From assembly GCA_949290645.1 (NCBI GenBank), contig CASESG010000003.1, positions 1 through 64,000 on the forward strand: a stretch of DNA of 64,000 bases. Direction: 5' to 3'. This stretch comes from an uncultured Bacillota bacterium. GTDB lineage: Bacteria; Bacillota_I; Bacilli_A; RFN20; CAG-288. The notes under the pieces were generated by a model. The model searched no databases and was not told the DNA's origin. It saw only the letters and a list, made by a program, of their open reading frames with translations. Positions 52,312 through 61,805 of the stretch are shown here, one piece after another (positions within the stretch are counted from its first letter, which is position 1; each line of letters begins with the position of its first letter). The position numbers and the translations under genes were made by a program.

Positions 52312-53076
52312 CTACAGGTCGATGTCAAGGAGCACCGGGCAGTGATCCGAGCCATAGACGTCGTTGAGGATCTCCGCCTTCTCGACCTTTCCCATGAGCT
52401 CTTCGCTGACGAGGAAGTAGTCGATGCGCCAGCCGGCGTTTGTCTTTCGGGCGTTTCTCAGATACGACCAATAGGAATATTTCCTCTCCTCGGGATGGAG
52501 GGTGCGGAAGGTGTCGACAAAGCCTAGCGAGAGAAGCTTCTTGAACTCCCTTCTCTCCTCGTCGGTGAAGCCGGCGGAGTGATGGTTGGAGGAAGGGTTC
52601 TTCAAGTCGATGGGCTCGTTTGCGACGTTGAGGTCTCCCGAGACGATGACCGACTTCTTCTCCTTGAGTCCCTTGAGATAGTCCCGCAATCTCTCCTCGA
52701 AGGTCATTCGGAAGGGAAGCCTCTTGAGTTCCTCCCCGGAGTTGGGCGTGTAGAGGTTGACGTAAAAGAAGGTGGGAAACTCCAGAGTCACCGCCCGCCC
52801 TTCGTCATCGTATTCCCCGTCGATCAAGCCATAGTGGACCGAAAGAGGTTCCTTCTTGGTCAGGATGGCCGTCCCGGCATAGCCCTTCTTGACCTTGGAG
52901 ACGGTCCAGTAGGGAAGAAGGCCATCCTTCAGGACAGGAAAGTCCTTGTGTTCCTTCTCCGTGAGCTTGAGCTCCTCGATGCCAAGAAGGTCGGGATCAT
53001 AGGCGAGAAGCTGGTCGAGAAGGCCTTTCTTGAGGTAGGCATTGATGGAATTGACATTGAATGAAATGAATCGCAT
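52312..53076 (-). CDS. exoA: Exodeoxyribonuclease III / AP endonuclease
   Basis: This 254-residue EEP-family nuclease shows FNVNSINA at the start, the metal Glu in GIEELKL, YTPNSGEELKRL, SGDLNVANEPIDL and the C-terminal GSDHCPVLLDIDL. It cuts DNA at abasic sites in base-excision repair. The start 53076 (GGAGAAAG upstream) lies just inside the upstream aguB, with 10 nt between stop and ATG. It is the last gene of an operon with aguA and aguB. Confidence 0.92.
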   Translation of the reverse strand: MRFISFNVNSINAYLKKGLLDQLLAYDPDLLGIEELKLTEKEHKDFPVLKDGLLPYWTVSKVKKGYAGTAILTKKEPLSVHYGLIDGEYDDEGRAVTLEFPTFFYVNLYTPNSGEELKRLPFRMTFEERLRDYLKGLKEKKSVIVSGDLNVANEPIDLKNPSSNHHSAGFTDEERREFKKLLSLGFVDTFRTLHPEERKYSYWSYLRNARKTNAGWRIDYFLVSEELMGKVEKAEILNDVYGSDHCPVLLDIDL

Positions 53077-53086
53077 TTTCTTTCTC

Positions 53087-53935
53087 CTAATCCAGGATGT
53101 CCTTGTAAAGGTCTGTCCTTCTGTCGCGGAAGATTCCCCAAGTCCTTCTTTTTTCTCGGATCTGCTCGACATCATAGCCGTAGACGAGGATCTCCTCCTT
53201 GTCCCGACTGGCTTGAAGGAGCGTCGAACCTTCCTCGTCCGTCAAAAGGGAAGAACCGTAGAAGGTCATCGATGAATCCATGGCCTTCTCCGTCCCGATG
53301 CGGTTTGAGGCGATGACCGGGACGATGTTGAGCGCCGCCTGTCCCTTGAGGGCGTTTGTCCAGTGGGTGGAGGTGTCGTTCTTGAGGACGGGCTCGCTTC
53401 CAATCGCGGTCGGGAAGAGGAGGAAGTCCGCTCCCTTGAGGGTCAAGATCCTTCCGGTCTCGAGGAACCACTGATCCCAGCAGATGGCGACGCCGAGGTT
53501 GTATCCGTCCTTGGTGTGGAAGACCTGGAAGCCGGTGTTACCGGGGCGGAAGTAGAACTTCTCCTCGTAGCACTCGCCGGTGGGGATGTGGCTCTTGCGA
53601 TAGAGGCCGAGCTTCTTCCCGTCCTTATCGAAGCAGACCAGGGAGTTGTAGTAGCAGTTTCCGTCCCTTTCGAAGAAGGAGACGGGAAGGACGACCTGTT
53701 CTTCCTCGGCGAGATTCGAGAAAGTCCGAAGGAGGTCGCTTCTTTCCTCTTCCTGGGCGAGGGCGAAGTTCCCATAGTCTTCCTTCTGGCAGAAGTAGTC
53801 GCCCGCGAAGAGTTCCTGGAGAAGGACGACGTCGGCGTTCTTCTTCTTGGCCTTCCTGACGATTTCGATGGCCTTCCTGACGTTTCCTTCATAGGTGTGA
53901 AGGCTTGCGAATTGGGTCGCGCTGATCGTGATCAT
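53087..53935 (-). CDS. aguB: N-carbamoylputrescine amidase
   Basis: This 282-residue nitrilase-fold protein has the Glu-Lys-Cys triad visible: LQELFAGDYFC (Glu), YRKSHIP (Lys) and ICWDQWF (Cys). It converts N-carbamoylputrescine to putrescine, CO2 and ammonia. It overlaps aguA by 4 nt, which fixes the pathway assignment. Confidence 0.93.
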   Translation of the reverse strand: MITISATQFASLHTYEGNVRKAIEIVRKAKKKNADVVLLQELFAGDYFCQKEDYGNFALAQEEERSDLLRTFSNLAEEEQVVLPVSFFERDGNCYYNSLVCFDKDGKKLGLYRKSHIPTGECYEEKFYFRPGNTGFQVFHTKDGYNLGVAICWDQWFLETGRILTLKGADFLLFPTAIGSEPVLKNDTSTHWTNALKGQAALNIVPVIASNRIGTEKAMDSSMTFYGSSLLTDEEGSTLLQASRDKEEILVYGYDVEQIREKRRTWGIFRDRRTDLYKDILD

Positions 53936-55065
53936 TTTGTTTCCTCCGGTTCGATCGGATACAGGGGAGAGAAGGGAATCTCCTTGGTGATGCAGTGGAT
54001 GTTTCCTCCGCCCAATAGGATTTCCCGACTTTCGATCGGGATAATCTTCTTCCTCCCTTGATAGTAGTCTTCCAGGATCTGCTTGGCGATTTTGTCTTCC
54101 TCGACTCCGAACTGGGGAAGAAGGAGGAAGTCCTTGCCCTGGTAGAAGTTGCAGTAGCTTGCGGCGAGCCTTCTTCCTTCCGCTCTTTCGACCACTCCTT
54201 GATTCTTCTCAAGGCCAAGGCTTTCCTCCTTGGTCAGGTATTGGGGCTTGGGAAGAGGAAGGGAGACGATCCACAGGGGACGTCCCAGAGCATCGGTTTC
54301 CTTCTGGAGATAAAGGAGGTCTTCCCTAGAGCGTTCGTATTGGGGATCGTCCTTGTCTTCAGTCGTCGCTAGGGCAACAACGCCCGGATCGAGGAAGGAA
54401 GCGATGTTGTCGACATGGCCGTCGGTCTCGTCCTCGAAGATTCCATAGGGGAGGAAGAGGACCTTCTTGGCGTTGAGCTCCTTCTTGAGGACGTTCTCGA
54501 TCTCCTCTTGGCTCAGGGAGGGATTTCTTCCCTTGGAGAGCTGGCACTCTCCGGAGGTGAGGATCGTCCCTTCTCCGTCGGAGAGGATGTTTCCTCCCTC
54601 GAGGATGAAGTCCTTTCGCGGGTGGCGAGGGATCCTCAGCTCCAGAAGGATCCTTCGTCCCAAGAGGTTGTCGTCCTGATAGTCGGGATAGAGTCCGTCA
54701 TAGTCTCCGCCCCAGCTGTTGAAGCCGAAGTCGACTCCGACAAGCTTCTCTTCCTTTCTCAGGAAGATCGGCGTGTTGTCTCTCGCCCAGCTGTCGTCAT
54801 AGGGAAGGCGCAGGATCGTGACGTTCTCCTTCTGGAAGCGAGTGACCAGAGAGACCGGGAAAGAGGGATGGATGACAAGAAGGACTCTTTCGAAAGGACG
54901 GATGGCGTCGATCACCTTCTCGAAGCAGGAGAGGGCCGGACGGGCCTCTTCCCTCCAGGTGTCCTTGCGGAAAGGAAGGAGGACGATCGTCGCCAGGTGC
55001 TTCCCTCCTTCGTGGGGAAGGACATAGCCTTCCAAGTCTTGGATCTCTTTTTCGATTGCGGGCAT
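53932..55065 (-). CDS. aguA: Agmatine deiminase
   Basis: This 377-residue guanidine-modifying enzyme has DDSWARDNTP near residue 90, EGGNILSDGEG, DGHVDNIASF and the catalytic Cys in GGGNIHCITKEIP. It converts agmatine to N-carbamoylputrescine. Together with aguB it makes putrescine. No antiporter or transcarbamylase is adjacent, so the ATP-yielding fermentation route is not indicated. The start diverges from the DJ-1 gene. Confidence 0.94.
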   Translation of the reverse strand: MPAIEKEIQDLEGYVLPHEGGKHLATIVLLPFRKDTWREEARPALSCFEKVIDAIRPFERVLLVIHPSFPVSLVTRFQKENVTILRLPYDDSWARDNTPIFLRKEEKLVGVDFGFNSWGGDYDGLYPDYQDDNLLGRRILLELRIPRHPRKDFILEGGNILSDGEGTILTSGECQLSKGRNPSLSQEEIENVLKKELNAKKVLFLPYGIFEDETDGHVDNIASFLDPGVVALATTEDKDDPQYERSREDLLYLQKETDALGRPLWIVSLPLPKPQYLTKEESLGLEKNQGVVERAEGRRLAASYCNFYQGKDFLLLPQFGVEEDKIAKQILEDYYQGRKKIIPIESREILLGGGNIHCITKEIPFSPLYPIEPEETK

Positions 55066-55135
55066 TGTGATTCTCTTTTTTGGGTTCGAACAAACGGCTA
55101 TAATATACCATAGTTCAAAGAATGAAGGAGGCTCT

Positions 55136-55669
55136 ATGAAACTCTTGATGGTCGTGACCGATCTCTTCGAGGAGGTCGAGGCCCTGGCGACTTTGGCTTT
55201 GCTGCGAAGAGCCGGCTTGGACGTGACGCTCTCTTCTCTCTATTCCGACAAGGCGGTGGGACGATATGAAATCTCGGTCGACAAGATGGTTCCCTTTTCT
55301 AAGATCGATTCATCCGCTTACGACCTTCTGATCCTGCCGGGTGGACCGGAATATATCGCCGAGGAGAAAGACCCGTCCTTCCTCAAGAAGGTCAAGGATT
55401 TCTTCCTCAGCGGAAAGACCGTCGCCGCGATCTGCGCCGCCCCGACGATCCTAGGACATCTGGGATTGCTAAAGGGAAGAGACTACACCTGCTTCACGTC
55501 GATGGATGAGGACTTCGGCGGAAAGTATCACGACCAGTACGTGGTCGTCGACGGAAACCTCATCACGGGAAGAAGCTGTGCCGCCTCGATCGACTTCGCC
55601 TTGGCCATCGTCGAGCATTGCCTTGGAAGGGAACGCCTCGAGCAGCTCAAGAGGAGCATCTATTACTGA
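55136..55669 (+). CDS. DJ-1/PfpI family protein
   Basis: This 177-residue flavodoxin-like protein has EEVEALATLALLRRAGL near the start, LLILPGGPEYI and the nucleophile elbow AAICAAPTILG with the conserved Cys. It resembles YajL/DJ-1; reported activities include protection against carbonyl or oxidative damage. TATAAT (55099-55104) and GAAGGAGG precede ATG 55136. Its stop shares bases with the next start (TGATG). Confidence 0.88.
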   Translation: MKLLMVVTDLFEEVEALATLALLRRAGLDVTLSSLYSDKAVGRYEISVDKMVPFSKIDSSAYDLLILPGGPEYIAEEKDPSFLKKVKDFFLSGKTVAAICAAPTILGHLGLLKGRDYTCFTSMDEDFGGKYHDQYVVVDGNLITGRSCAASIDFALAIVEHCLGRERLEQLKRSIYY

Positions 55670-56397
55670 TGTCCGTCCTCGATATCGTCCTCCTCGTCCT
55701 CCTTGTCCTCTCGGCCGTCTTCGGGCTCATCAAGGGCTTCGGGAAGTCCAGCCTGAAGAGGTTCGGCTTTTTGGCCGCAATCGCGGCAAGCTACTTCATC
55801 GGCATTCCAGCCGCCCGTGGCTTGATGCAGACTGGACTTGGAAACGACTGGCTTGTCGGTCTTTATGAAAACACCATTCCTCAAACGGGCATCTTCTTGG
55901 AAAACGTCGGAAATGTCGGCTCGATTGCCCAGCAAACCATGCTTTCGGATGCTCTTGGAGAACTGGGCTTTCCTGCGTTCTTCCGGGGTTTCTTCCTCTC
56001 GGGTTGCTGTCTGATGGACGGAGATGTCAGCCGCGCCCTGGCTAGCTCGTTTGCCTACTACACCTTGATCGCCGTGCTCTTCGTCCTCTTCCTGATCGTC
56101 TTCAACGTCGTTCTTCATTTCCTTTTCAAGCTCATCGCCGAACCGATTCTCGGAGAGAACGGGAAGGGAGTCGTCGGAAGGCTTCTCGGGATGGTCAAGA
56201 GGGTCCTTCAGACCTCTTTGATCTTGATCGTCCTGATGATGGTCGTCGTCTTCATCGACGAGCTTCTCCTCAATGCCGGCGTCTATGGCATGCACGACTG
56301 GCTCTTCGACGACTTGGGCCTTGGAAACGGTGGCTTCTCCCTGGCTCGCATCCTCTACGACACCGCTCACGCCCTGCTGGGCTGGATCAGCCAATAG
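55669..56397 (+). CDS. CvpA-like integral membrane protein
   Basis: This 242-residue protein has four hydrophobic helices. The N-terminal part DIVLLVLLVLSAVFGLIKGFGKSSLKRFGFL is the CvpA (colicin V production) family signature. The role of this family is unsettled and concerns envelope homeostasis. It is coupled to the DJ-1 gene and lies 8 nt before the kinase gene with GGAGG between. Confidence 0.75.
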   Translation: MSVLDIVLLVLLVLSAVFGLIKGFGKSSLKRFGFLAAIAASYFIGIPAARGLMQTGLGNDWLVGLYENTIPQTGIFLENVGNVGSIAQQTMLSDALGELGFPAFFRGFFLSGCCLMDGDVSRALASSFAYYTLIAVLFVLFLIVFNVVLHFLFKLIAEPILGENGKGVVGRLLGMVKRVLQTSLILIVLMMVVVFIDELLLNAGVYGMHDWLFDDLGLGNGGFSLARILYDTAHALLGWISQ

Positions 56398-56405
56398 GAG
56401 GTCTT

Positions 56406-57782
56406 ATGATCGTCGTACATCACATGGACAAGTGGGCCTATTGCAACCTCGACCTGATCGAGGAGGTCCTGGAGAAGGAGAAGAAGGCCGTCGTCTTGAT
56501 CGCCGGCGCCTCTTCCTCGGGCAAGTCCTATTGCGCCGACTATCTGACGACGATGCTCGAGAGCAACAACCATCACGCTGTCACGATCTCTCTCGATCAG
56601 TACAACATCGGCCTTTCCGGGATCATCCCCAACAAGGTCAATCTCAACTACTTCCACAACAGCCTTGACAACATGGGGGCGATCAGGGGAAGGATCAAGG
56701 AGATCATCAACGACGTCCCCTTCGACAAGAAGTATTCCCCTGCGGTCCTCCAGAAGATCCAGAAGGCCCTCAAGGACACGATCTCGAACGAGGAGATGCC
56801 CGTCTTCCTGCGCGGTCTCAAGGAGGAGTGGGCAAAGCTCAACTTCGACGAGACCACGGTCTATGACCTCAAGGAGGCGACCGACGACATCAAGAAGCTG
56901 ATGCAGAACAAAACCATCGAGGCCAAGGAATATTCCAAGATCATCTCCGAGCGCGTCCCGTCGGGGAAGGTGATCGACGGCAAGGACTACGACTGCATCA
57001 TCGTCGAGGGAATCTACGCGCTCGATCGCTCGGTCCTGGAAGCCTTCCGCGGAAGGAAGTATGTCATCAAGTCCTTCGTCGCCGGAAACGCGAAGTCCCT
57101 CTTCTTGCGCCGAATCATAAGAGACAGCAAGATCTCCTCGGCCAGCAACGCCTTCACGACGAAGCTCTACTTCACCTCGATCTTGAAGTCCTACCAGGAG
57201 ACGATCTTCCCCTCGAGGCTTGAGAGCGACGTCCTCCTCTACAACGACATGACCTTCTCCGAGATCCGGAACGGCGATCTCTACACGACCAAGGAGGAGA
57301 TCCAGATCGTCGACGAGAGGAAGGCCAAGCGCCTCATCAAGGAGAGCAAGATCGAATCCCTCTCCTATCAGAAGGACACCTACTTCACCTGCCAGGGAGA
57401 GAGGGAGGATTCCCAGGACAGCAACGTCCTCCGCCTTCGTTCCCTCTCCTATGACGAGGGAAAGACATACATCCCCTCCTCCCTCGTCCACAAGGGAAAG
57501 AGCAAGGTGAGAAGGGACGGCAAGATCATCCGACCGATCAACATCATCGTCAGGGAAGGCGAGTTCTACGACGTCTGGAAGGACGAGAGCGCCTGTCTCA
57601 AGGACTTCCTCAGCGCCGGCTTCTACATCGGCCCCGTCCGCTACAAGAGGAAGTACCGGCTCGATTACCGGGGCCAGAAGCTCGTCCTCAACTGGATCCA
57701 GGGCGAGAAGACGATCCTCGAGATCAACAGGCCCTATCACAAGGAAGTCCTCGACGAGCTGAGAAAGAAACTGAAGGGATAA
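56406..57782 (+). CDS. Uridine-kinase-like P-loop kinase fused to a CYTH-like domain
   Basis: This 458-residue protein has an N-terminal uridine kinase/phosphoribulokinase-type domain (about 25-280). It carries P-loop GASSSGKSYCADYL, ISLDQYNIG and IIVEGIYALDRSVL. The C-terminal ~165 residues show alternating charged strands (CQGEREDSQDSNVLRLRSL, then LVHKGKSKVRRDGKI) that fit a CYTH/triphosphate-tunnel domain. The same order of domains is known from plant TTM1/TTM2 proteins. The kinase may phosphorylate a nucleoside or sugar; the CYTH part would bind or cleave a triphosphate. The fusion assignment is from motif reading. Confidence 0.7.
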   Translation: MIVVHHMDKWAYCNLDLIEEVLEKEKKAVVLIAGASSSGKSYCADYLTTMLESNNHHAVTISLDQYNIGLSGIIPNKVNLNYFHNSLDNMGAIRGRIKEIINDVPFDKKYSPAVLQKIQKALKDTISNEEMPVFLRGLKEEWAKLNFDETTVYDLKEATDDIKKLMQNKTIEAKEYSKIISERVPSGKVIDGKDYDCIIVEGIYALDRSVLEAFRGRKYVIKSFVAGNAKSLFLRRIIRDSKISSASNAFTTKLYFTSILKSYQETIFPSRLESDVLLYNDMTFSEIRNGDLYTTKEEIQIVDERKAKRLIKESKIESLSYQKDTYFTCQGEREDSQDSNVLRLRSLSYDEGKTYIPSSLVHKGKSKVRRDGKIIRPINIIVREGEFYDVWKDESACLKDFLSAGFYIGPVRYKRKYRLDYRGQKLVLNWIQGEKTILEINRPYHKEVLDELRKKLKG

Positions 57783-57813
57783 GGAAAAGGCGGCTTGAAG
57801 GCCGCCTTTTCTC
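57783..57813 (+). terminator. Terminator after the kinase gene
   Basis: AAAAGGCGGC, TTGAAG, GCCGCCTTTTC. Confidence 0.9.
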
Positions 57814-57842
57814 ATGATCGTTTTCGATTCGGGAAGAGAAGA

Positions 57843-58892
57843 CTAACGAGCGGATTTGTCGTAGGGAATTCCTTCCGCCTTCGGGGCGTGGCTGTGCTTG
57901 GAGGCGAAGATGAGGACGATCAGGGTCAGGACATAGGGAATGCAATAGTAGAGCTCCTGTCCGTGGTTGATGCCCGGAATCTGGGGGATGATTCCGGAGT
58001 TGGCGATGACGCGGGCGAAGGCGAAGACAAAGCCACCAAGGACGATCGGAAGGGGCTTCCAGTTTCCGAAGATCATGACCGCCAGGGCCAGGAAGCCGAA
58101 GCCGATGACCGTCGCCTCATAGCCGATGGAGAGGCAGAGGGCGAAGCCGCCGATGCCAGCGAGGATTCCGGAGAGGGAAGTGCCGAGGTACCGCATCCTC
58201 GTGACCTTGATGCCGACGGAATCGGCGGCCTGGGGGTTCTCGCCGCAGGCTCTCAGTCTCAGACCCGTCTTGGTCTTGAAAAGAAAGAGGCTCATGAAGA
58301 TGAGGATGGCGATGATGATCGGGGTCGTGAGGAAGAAGTTCTGCATGAACATGTTGGAGAGGAAGTAGGCGATGATGTCAAGGACGCTCGAGGATTCGGT
58401 GATGGTGGAGGAGGAGATGACCAGTTCCGTCCCGATGGAGCACCAGGCCGGAGTGCCATCTGTCATTGCGGTCATGCCCTGGCCGAAGACGGCCCAGGCG
58501 ACCAGGATGGCGAAGGCGGGAGCGAGGATGTTGATGGCCGTCCCGACGATCGTCTGGTTTGCTTTCAGCTTGATCGAGGCGAAGGAGAGAAGGAGAGAGG
58601 AGAGAAAGCCCATCACGACGGCAGCCAAGAGAGCGAGGAAGACCGCAAGCTGGGCAGGGAAGTTACCGTTCTGGACGGGATCGGTGAGCATCTTAAGGGT
58701 GAAGAAGCCACCGAAGGCGCCAAGGACCATCATACCTTCCAGACCGAGGTTGATGACGCCGGAGCGTTCGCTGGTCATGCCGGCGAAAGCGACCAGGATC
58801 AAGGGAAGGGCGACGACGATGAGGTTGCCCAAGATGCTCGCAGCCTGGCCGACCGGAACAAGGCCCTCGGCTGAGATCAAGAAATCAAGCAT
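57843..58892 (-). CDS. nupQ: Nucleoside ABC importer permease, NupQ-like
   Basis: This 349-residue protein has about nine helices and the BPD_transp_2 signature GLEGMMVLGAFGGFF near residue 50 and RLRACGENPQAADSVGI near 230. It forms the heterodimeric channel with NupP. The start overlaps the end of nupP by 8 nt. It is the last gene of the bmpA-nupOPQ operon. Confidence 0.9.
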   Translation of the reverse strand: MLDFLISAEGLVPVGQAASILGNLIVVALPLILVAFAGMTSERSGVINLGLEGMMVLGAFGGFFTLKMLTDPVQNGNFPAQLAVFLALLAAVVMGFLSSLLLSFASIKLKANQTIVGTAINILAPAFAILVAWAVFGQGMTAMTDGTPAWCSIGTELVISSSTITESSSVLDIIAYFLSNMFMQNFFLTTPIIIAILIFMSLFLFKTKTGLRLRACGENPQAADSVGIKVTRMRYLGTSLSGILAGIGGFALCLSIGYEATVIGFGFLALAVMIFGNWKPLPIVLGGFVFAFARVIANSGIIPQIPGINHGQELYYCIPYVLTLIVLIFASKHSHAPKAEGIPYDKSAR

Positions 58893-60168
58893 GTTTCTTT
58901 TCCTCCTTGCTGCTGTCGTCTTTCTCCTTCTTTTTCCGCAGGAACCGCGATCCGCTTCCGCGCAGGAAGATGTTGTTCATCAAGACTGCGAAGGCCGAGC
59001 CGTAGAGAATGAAGGCGACCATGATCTCGGTGAAAGTGTCGTTGTAAGTTCCGATTCCCTGGAGTCCGATGCCGGAGACCTGGATGAAGGAGATGATGAA
59101 AGTCGTGAAGATGATTCCGAGAGGATTGTTGTTGGCCAGAAGGGCGATCGGGATGGCATCGAAGCCGGTCTGGGCGACGGAAGTGCGGTTATAGACGTAG
59201 ACCGAGTTTCCAAGCAGGTAGTAGCAAGCGCCGGCAAGGCCCGACAGGGCACCGGCGATGACAAAGCTCAGGATGATGTTCCTTTTGGAGGAGATGCCGG
59301 CGTAATCGGCGGCATCGCGGTTGAATCCGACGGCTCTCAGGCGGTAGCCGAATGTCGTCTTGAAGAGGATGACGAAGAGGACGATGGCCAGGATGACGCC
59401 GAAGATGATCGTGATGTTGAGGTAGCGGTCGCTGGAGAAGGATGGGATGGTGACGTTGCTCGCATCCACCGTGTTGAGGTTGACCGAACGATTGGGGTTG
59501 TGCGAATCGAGAAGGCCAGGGACGTTGAAGAGCATGAAGTTGTTCAGGAAGAGGACGATCCAGTTGACCATGATCGAGGTGATGACCTCGTTCACGTTGA
59601 AGTAGGCCTTCAGGACACCCGGGACGGCACCGATGAGGGCACCGGCACCGATTGCCATGAAGATCGTGACATACCAGGGGAGCTTGAGGGTGATGGCACC
59701 GATGAGCGCCACCATTCCGCCGATCATGTATTGGCCCGGGGCGCCGATGTTGAAGAGACCGCATTTATAGCAGAAGCCGATCGACAGGGCGCAGAGCATG
59801 AGAGGGCCGGCGGTGTAGACGACACGTTCGAGGTTGTTGAATCCGTATTGGAAGAAGGATTTCAGACCGAGGCCGATGTTGCTGGGATCCATTAGCATCA
59901 AGAGGAAGCCCAGGACAAGGCCGAAGAGGATGCAGATCAGAGAGGAGAGGATCGTCACGCTCATCGACTTGAAGAAGAAGACCCGGTGTTCCTTTCTCTC
60001 CGTCGCGGAAGTCGGACTTTCGTTGACGTGAAGCGAGGATGTCAGAAGCCGGTATTCGGGGCGGGAACGATATTCCCACTTGTTCATCCTTCTTTTCTTC
60101 TTGGGATTGCCGTCCAGATAGGCGAGTGGGGCGTTGAGGGCGGCGTTGACATTCTTGATGGACATCAT
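58885..60168 (-). CDS. nupP: Nucleoside ABC importer permease, NupP-like
   Basis: This 427-residue protein has an N-terminal cytoplasmic extension of about 75 residues that is unusually long and basic. About nine helices follow, with FNIGAPGQYMIGGMVALIG and RLRAVGFNRDAADYAGI. A basic, Lys/Glu-rich C terminus follows. It overlaps nupO by 4 nt (ATGA), with AGGAGG inside the nupO end. Confidence 0.9.
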   Translation of the reverse strand: MMSIKNVNAALNAPLAYLDGNPKKKRRMNKWEYRSRPEYRLLTSSLHVNESPTSATERKEHRVFFFKSMSVTILSSLICILFGLVLGFLLMLMDPSNIGLGLKSFFQYGFNNLERVVYTAGPLMLCALSIGFCYKCGLFNIGAPGQYMIGGMVALIGAITLKLPWYVTIFMAIGAGALIGAVPGVLKAYFNVNEVITSIMVNWIVLFLNNFMLFNVPGLLDSHNPNRSVNLNTVDASNVTIPSFSSDRYLNITIIFGVILAIVLFVILFKTTFGYRLRAVGFNRDAADYAGISSKRNIILSFVIAGALSGLAGACYYLLGNSVYVYNRTSVAQTGFDAIPIALLANNNPLGIIFTTFIISFIQVSGIGLQGIGTYNDTFTEIMVAFILYGSAFAVLMNNIFLRGSGSRFLRKKKEKDDSSKEEKKHA

Positions 60169-61733
60169 TTCCCCTCCTTTTGAATGAAGGCATCCTGACA
60201 GGCGGCACCCGACATATAGAGGCCGAGTTCCTTGTAGGTCGTCTTCTTCGGATCGAAGACACCCGTCAGCTTTCCTTCGTGAATGGTATAGATGACATCG
60301 GCAAGGTCGAAGACCTCATCCAATTCCAGAGAGACAAGGAGGACGGCTTTTCCGTCATCCCTCACCTTCACAATCTGCCTATGGATGTTGGAGATGGCCC
60401 CGACATCCAGTCCGCGCGTCGGCTGGACGGCAAGAAGGAGATCGCCGTCGCGTTCGATTTCTCTGCCGACGATGACCTTCTGCTGATTGCCGCCGGACAT
60501 GGTTCTTGTGATCGTGTAGGAGCCCATCGTGGAGCGGATGTCATACTTGTGAATCATCTCGTCGGCATAATCCTTGATGTCTCTTTCCTTGAGGAAGGAA
60601 AGGCGAGAGAAGGTGCTGTTCTCCGGCATCTCCTGGATGAAATTGTACATGACGTTGTAATCGAGGATTAAGCCGTGGCGATGACGGTCGGAGGGGATGT
60701 GATTGATGCCGAGCTTGTTTCTCTTCTTGATGGAGAGCTTCTTGATCTCCTTTCCGTTGAGAAGGATGTTTCCGGAATGGACTTTCCGCAGTCCGGCGAT
60801 TGCCTCGACCAGCTCGTTCTGTCCGTTTCCGTCGATGCCGAGCAAGGCGACAATCTCGCCTTGACGGACATCCAGGGAAAGATGATCGACCAGTGGCTTT
60901 CCCATCAGGCTGTTCTTGATCGTGAGCTCCTTGATGGAGAGGACGACATCGCCCGGATGGCACTCGCTTTTTGGGGTGACGAAGTCGACCTTGCTTCCGA
61001 CCATCAATTCGGCCATCTGTTCGTTGGTCAGGGAGTTGTTCTCGTAGGTTCCGATGACCTTTCCGCGACGAAGGATCGTGTAGCGGTCGGCGACCTCCTG
61101 GACCTCGTTGAGCTTGTGCGTGATGAAGAGAATCGTCTTCCCCTCGTTCTGGAGCATGCGGAAGACCTTCATCAGGTCCTCGATCTCCTCGGCGGTCAAG
61201 ACCGCGGTCGGCTCGTCGAAGATGAGGATGTCGGCATCGCGGTAGAGCATCTTCAGGATCTCCACCTTCTGCTGCATGCCGACCGTCATGTCCTTCGTCT
61301 TCTTGGAGAGGTCGACCTCAAGGCCATAGGTCTTCATCAGCTTCTGAAGCTTTTCCTTGGCCTTGCGATACTTGAGGAATCCGATCTTGTCGCAATCCTC
61401 ATGGCCGAGGACGATGTTCTCCAGTCCCGAGAAGACATCGACCAGCATGAAGTGCTGATGGACCATGCCGATTCCATGCCTTGTCGCATCGTTGGGATCC
61501 TTGATGCGGACGGGCTCTCCGTTGAGCAAGATCCTTCCGGATGTCGGTTCGATCAATCCGAAAAGAATCGACATCAAAGTCGATTTCCCCGCGCCGTTCT
61601 CTCCCAGGAGGGCATGAATCTCCCCTCTCTTGACCTGGATGTGGATATCATCGTTGGCGACCAAGGTGTTGTTGAAGACCTTCGTGATGCCGTCGAACTC
61701 GATGATGTAAGGCGATTGTTCTTTCGTCTCCAT
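60165..61733 (-). CDS. nupO: Nucleoside ABC importer ATPase, double-domain NupO-like
   Basis: This 522-residue protein has two ATPase halves. The first has Walker A GENGAGKST and Walker B ILIFDEPTAVLT. Its signature is replaced by TVGMQQKVEI. The second has a degenerate Walker A (GIDGNGQNEL) and a good signature MSGGNQQKVIV. This asymmetry is typical of the family. It energises import of purine or pyrimidine nucleosides from the BmpA-like protein. Confidence 0.93.
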   Translation of the reverse strand: METKEQSPYIIEFDGITKVFNNTLVANDDIHIQVKRGEIHALLGENGAGKSTLMSILFGLIEPTSGRILLNGEPVRIKDPNDATRHGIGMVHQHFMLVDVFSGLENIVLGHEDCDKIGFLKYRKAKEKLQKLMKTYGLEVDLSKKTKDMTVGMQQKVEILKMLYRDADILIFDEPTAVLTAEEIEDLMKVFRMLQNEGKTILFITHKLNEVQEVADRYTILRRGKVIGTYENNSLTNEQMAELMVGSKVDFVTPKSECHPGDVVLSIKELTIKNSLMGKPLVDHLSLDVRQGEIVALLGIDGNGQNELVEAIAGLRKVHSGNILLNGKEIKKLSIKKRNKLGINHIPSDRHRHGLILDYNVMYNFIQEMPENSTFSRLSFLKERDIKDYADEMIHKYDIRSTMGSYTITRTMSGGNQQKVIVGREIERDGDLLLAVQPTRGLDVGAISNIHRQIVKVRDDGKAVLLVSLELDEVFDLADVIYTIHEGKLTGVFDPKKTTYKELGLYMSGAACQDAFIQKEGK

Positions 61734-61760
61734 AAGACCTCCGAAGTGTGATTTTATAAA

Positions 61761-61788
61761 ACACTGCCACGGAAACCCGTGGCAGTGT
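61761..61788 (-). terminator. Intercistronic hairpin between bmpA-like gene and nupO
   Basis: ACACTGCCACGG and CCGTGGCAGTGT form a perfect 12-bp stem around AAAC. On the minus strand the arm ends in GTGTTTTAT. It probably limits read-through so that the binding protein is made in excess. Confidence 0.8.
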
Positions 61789-61805
61789 GCGTCGGTCCGA
61801 ACGAT

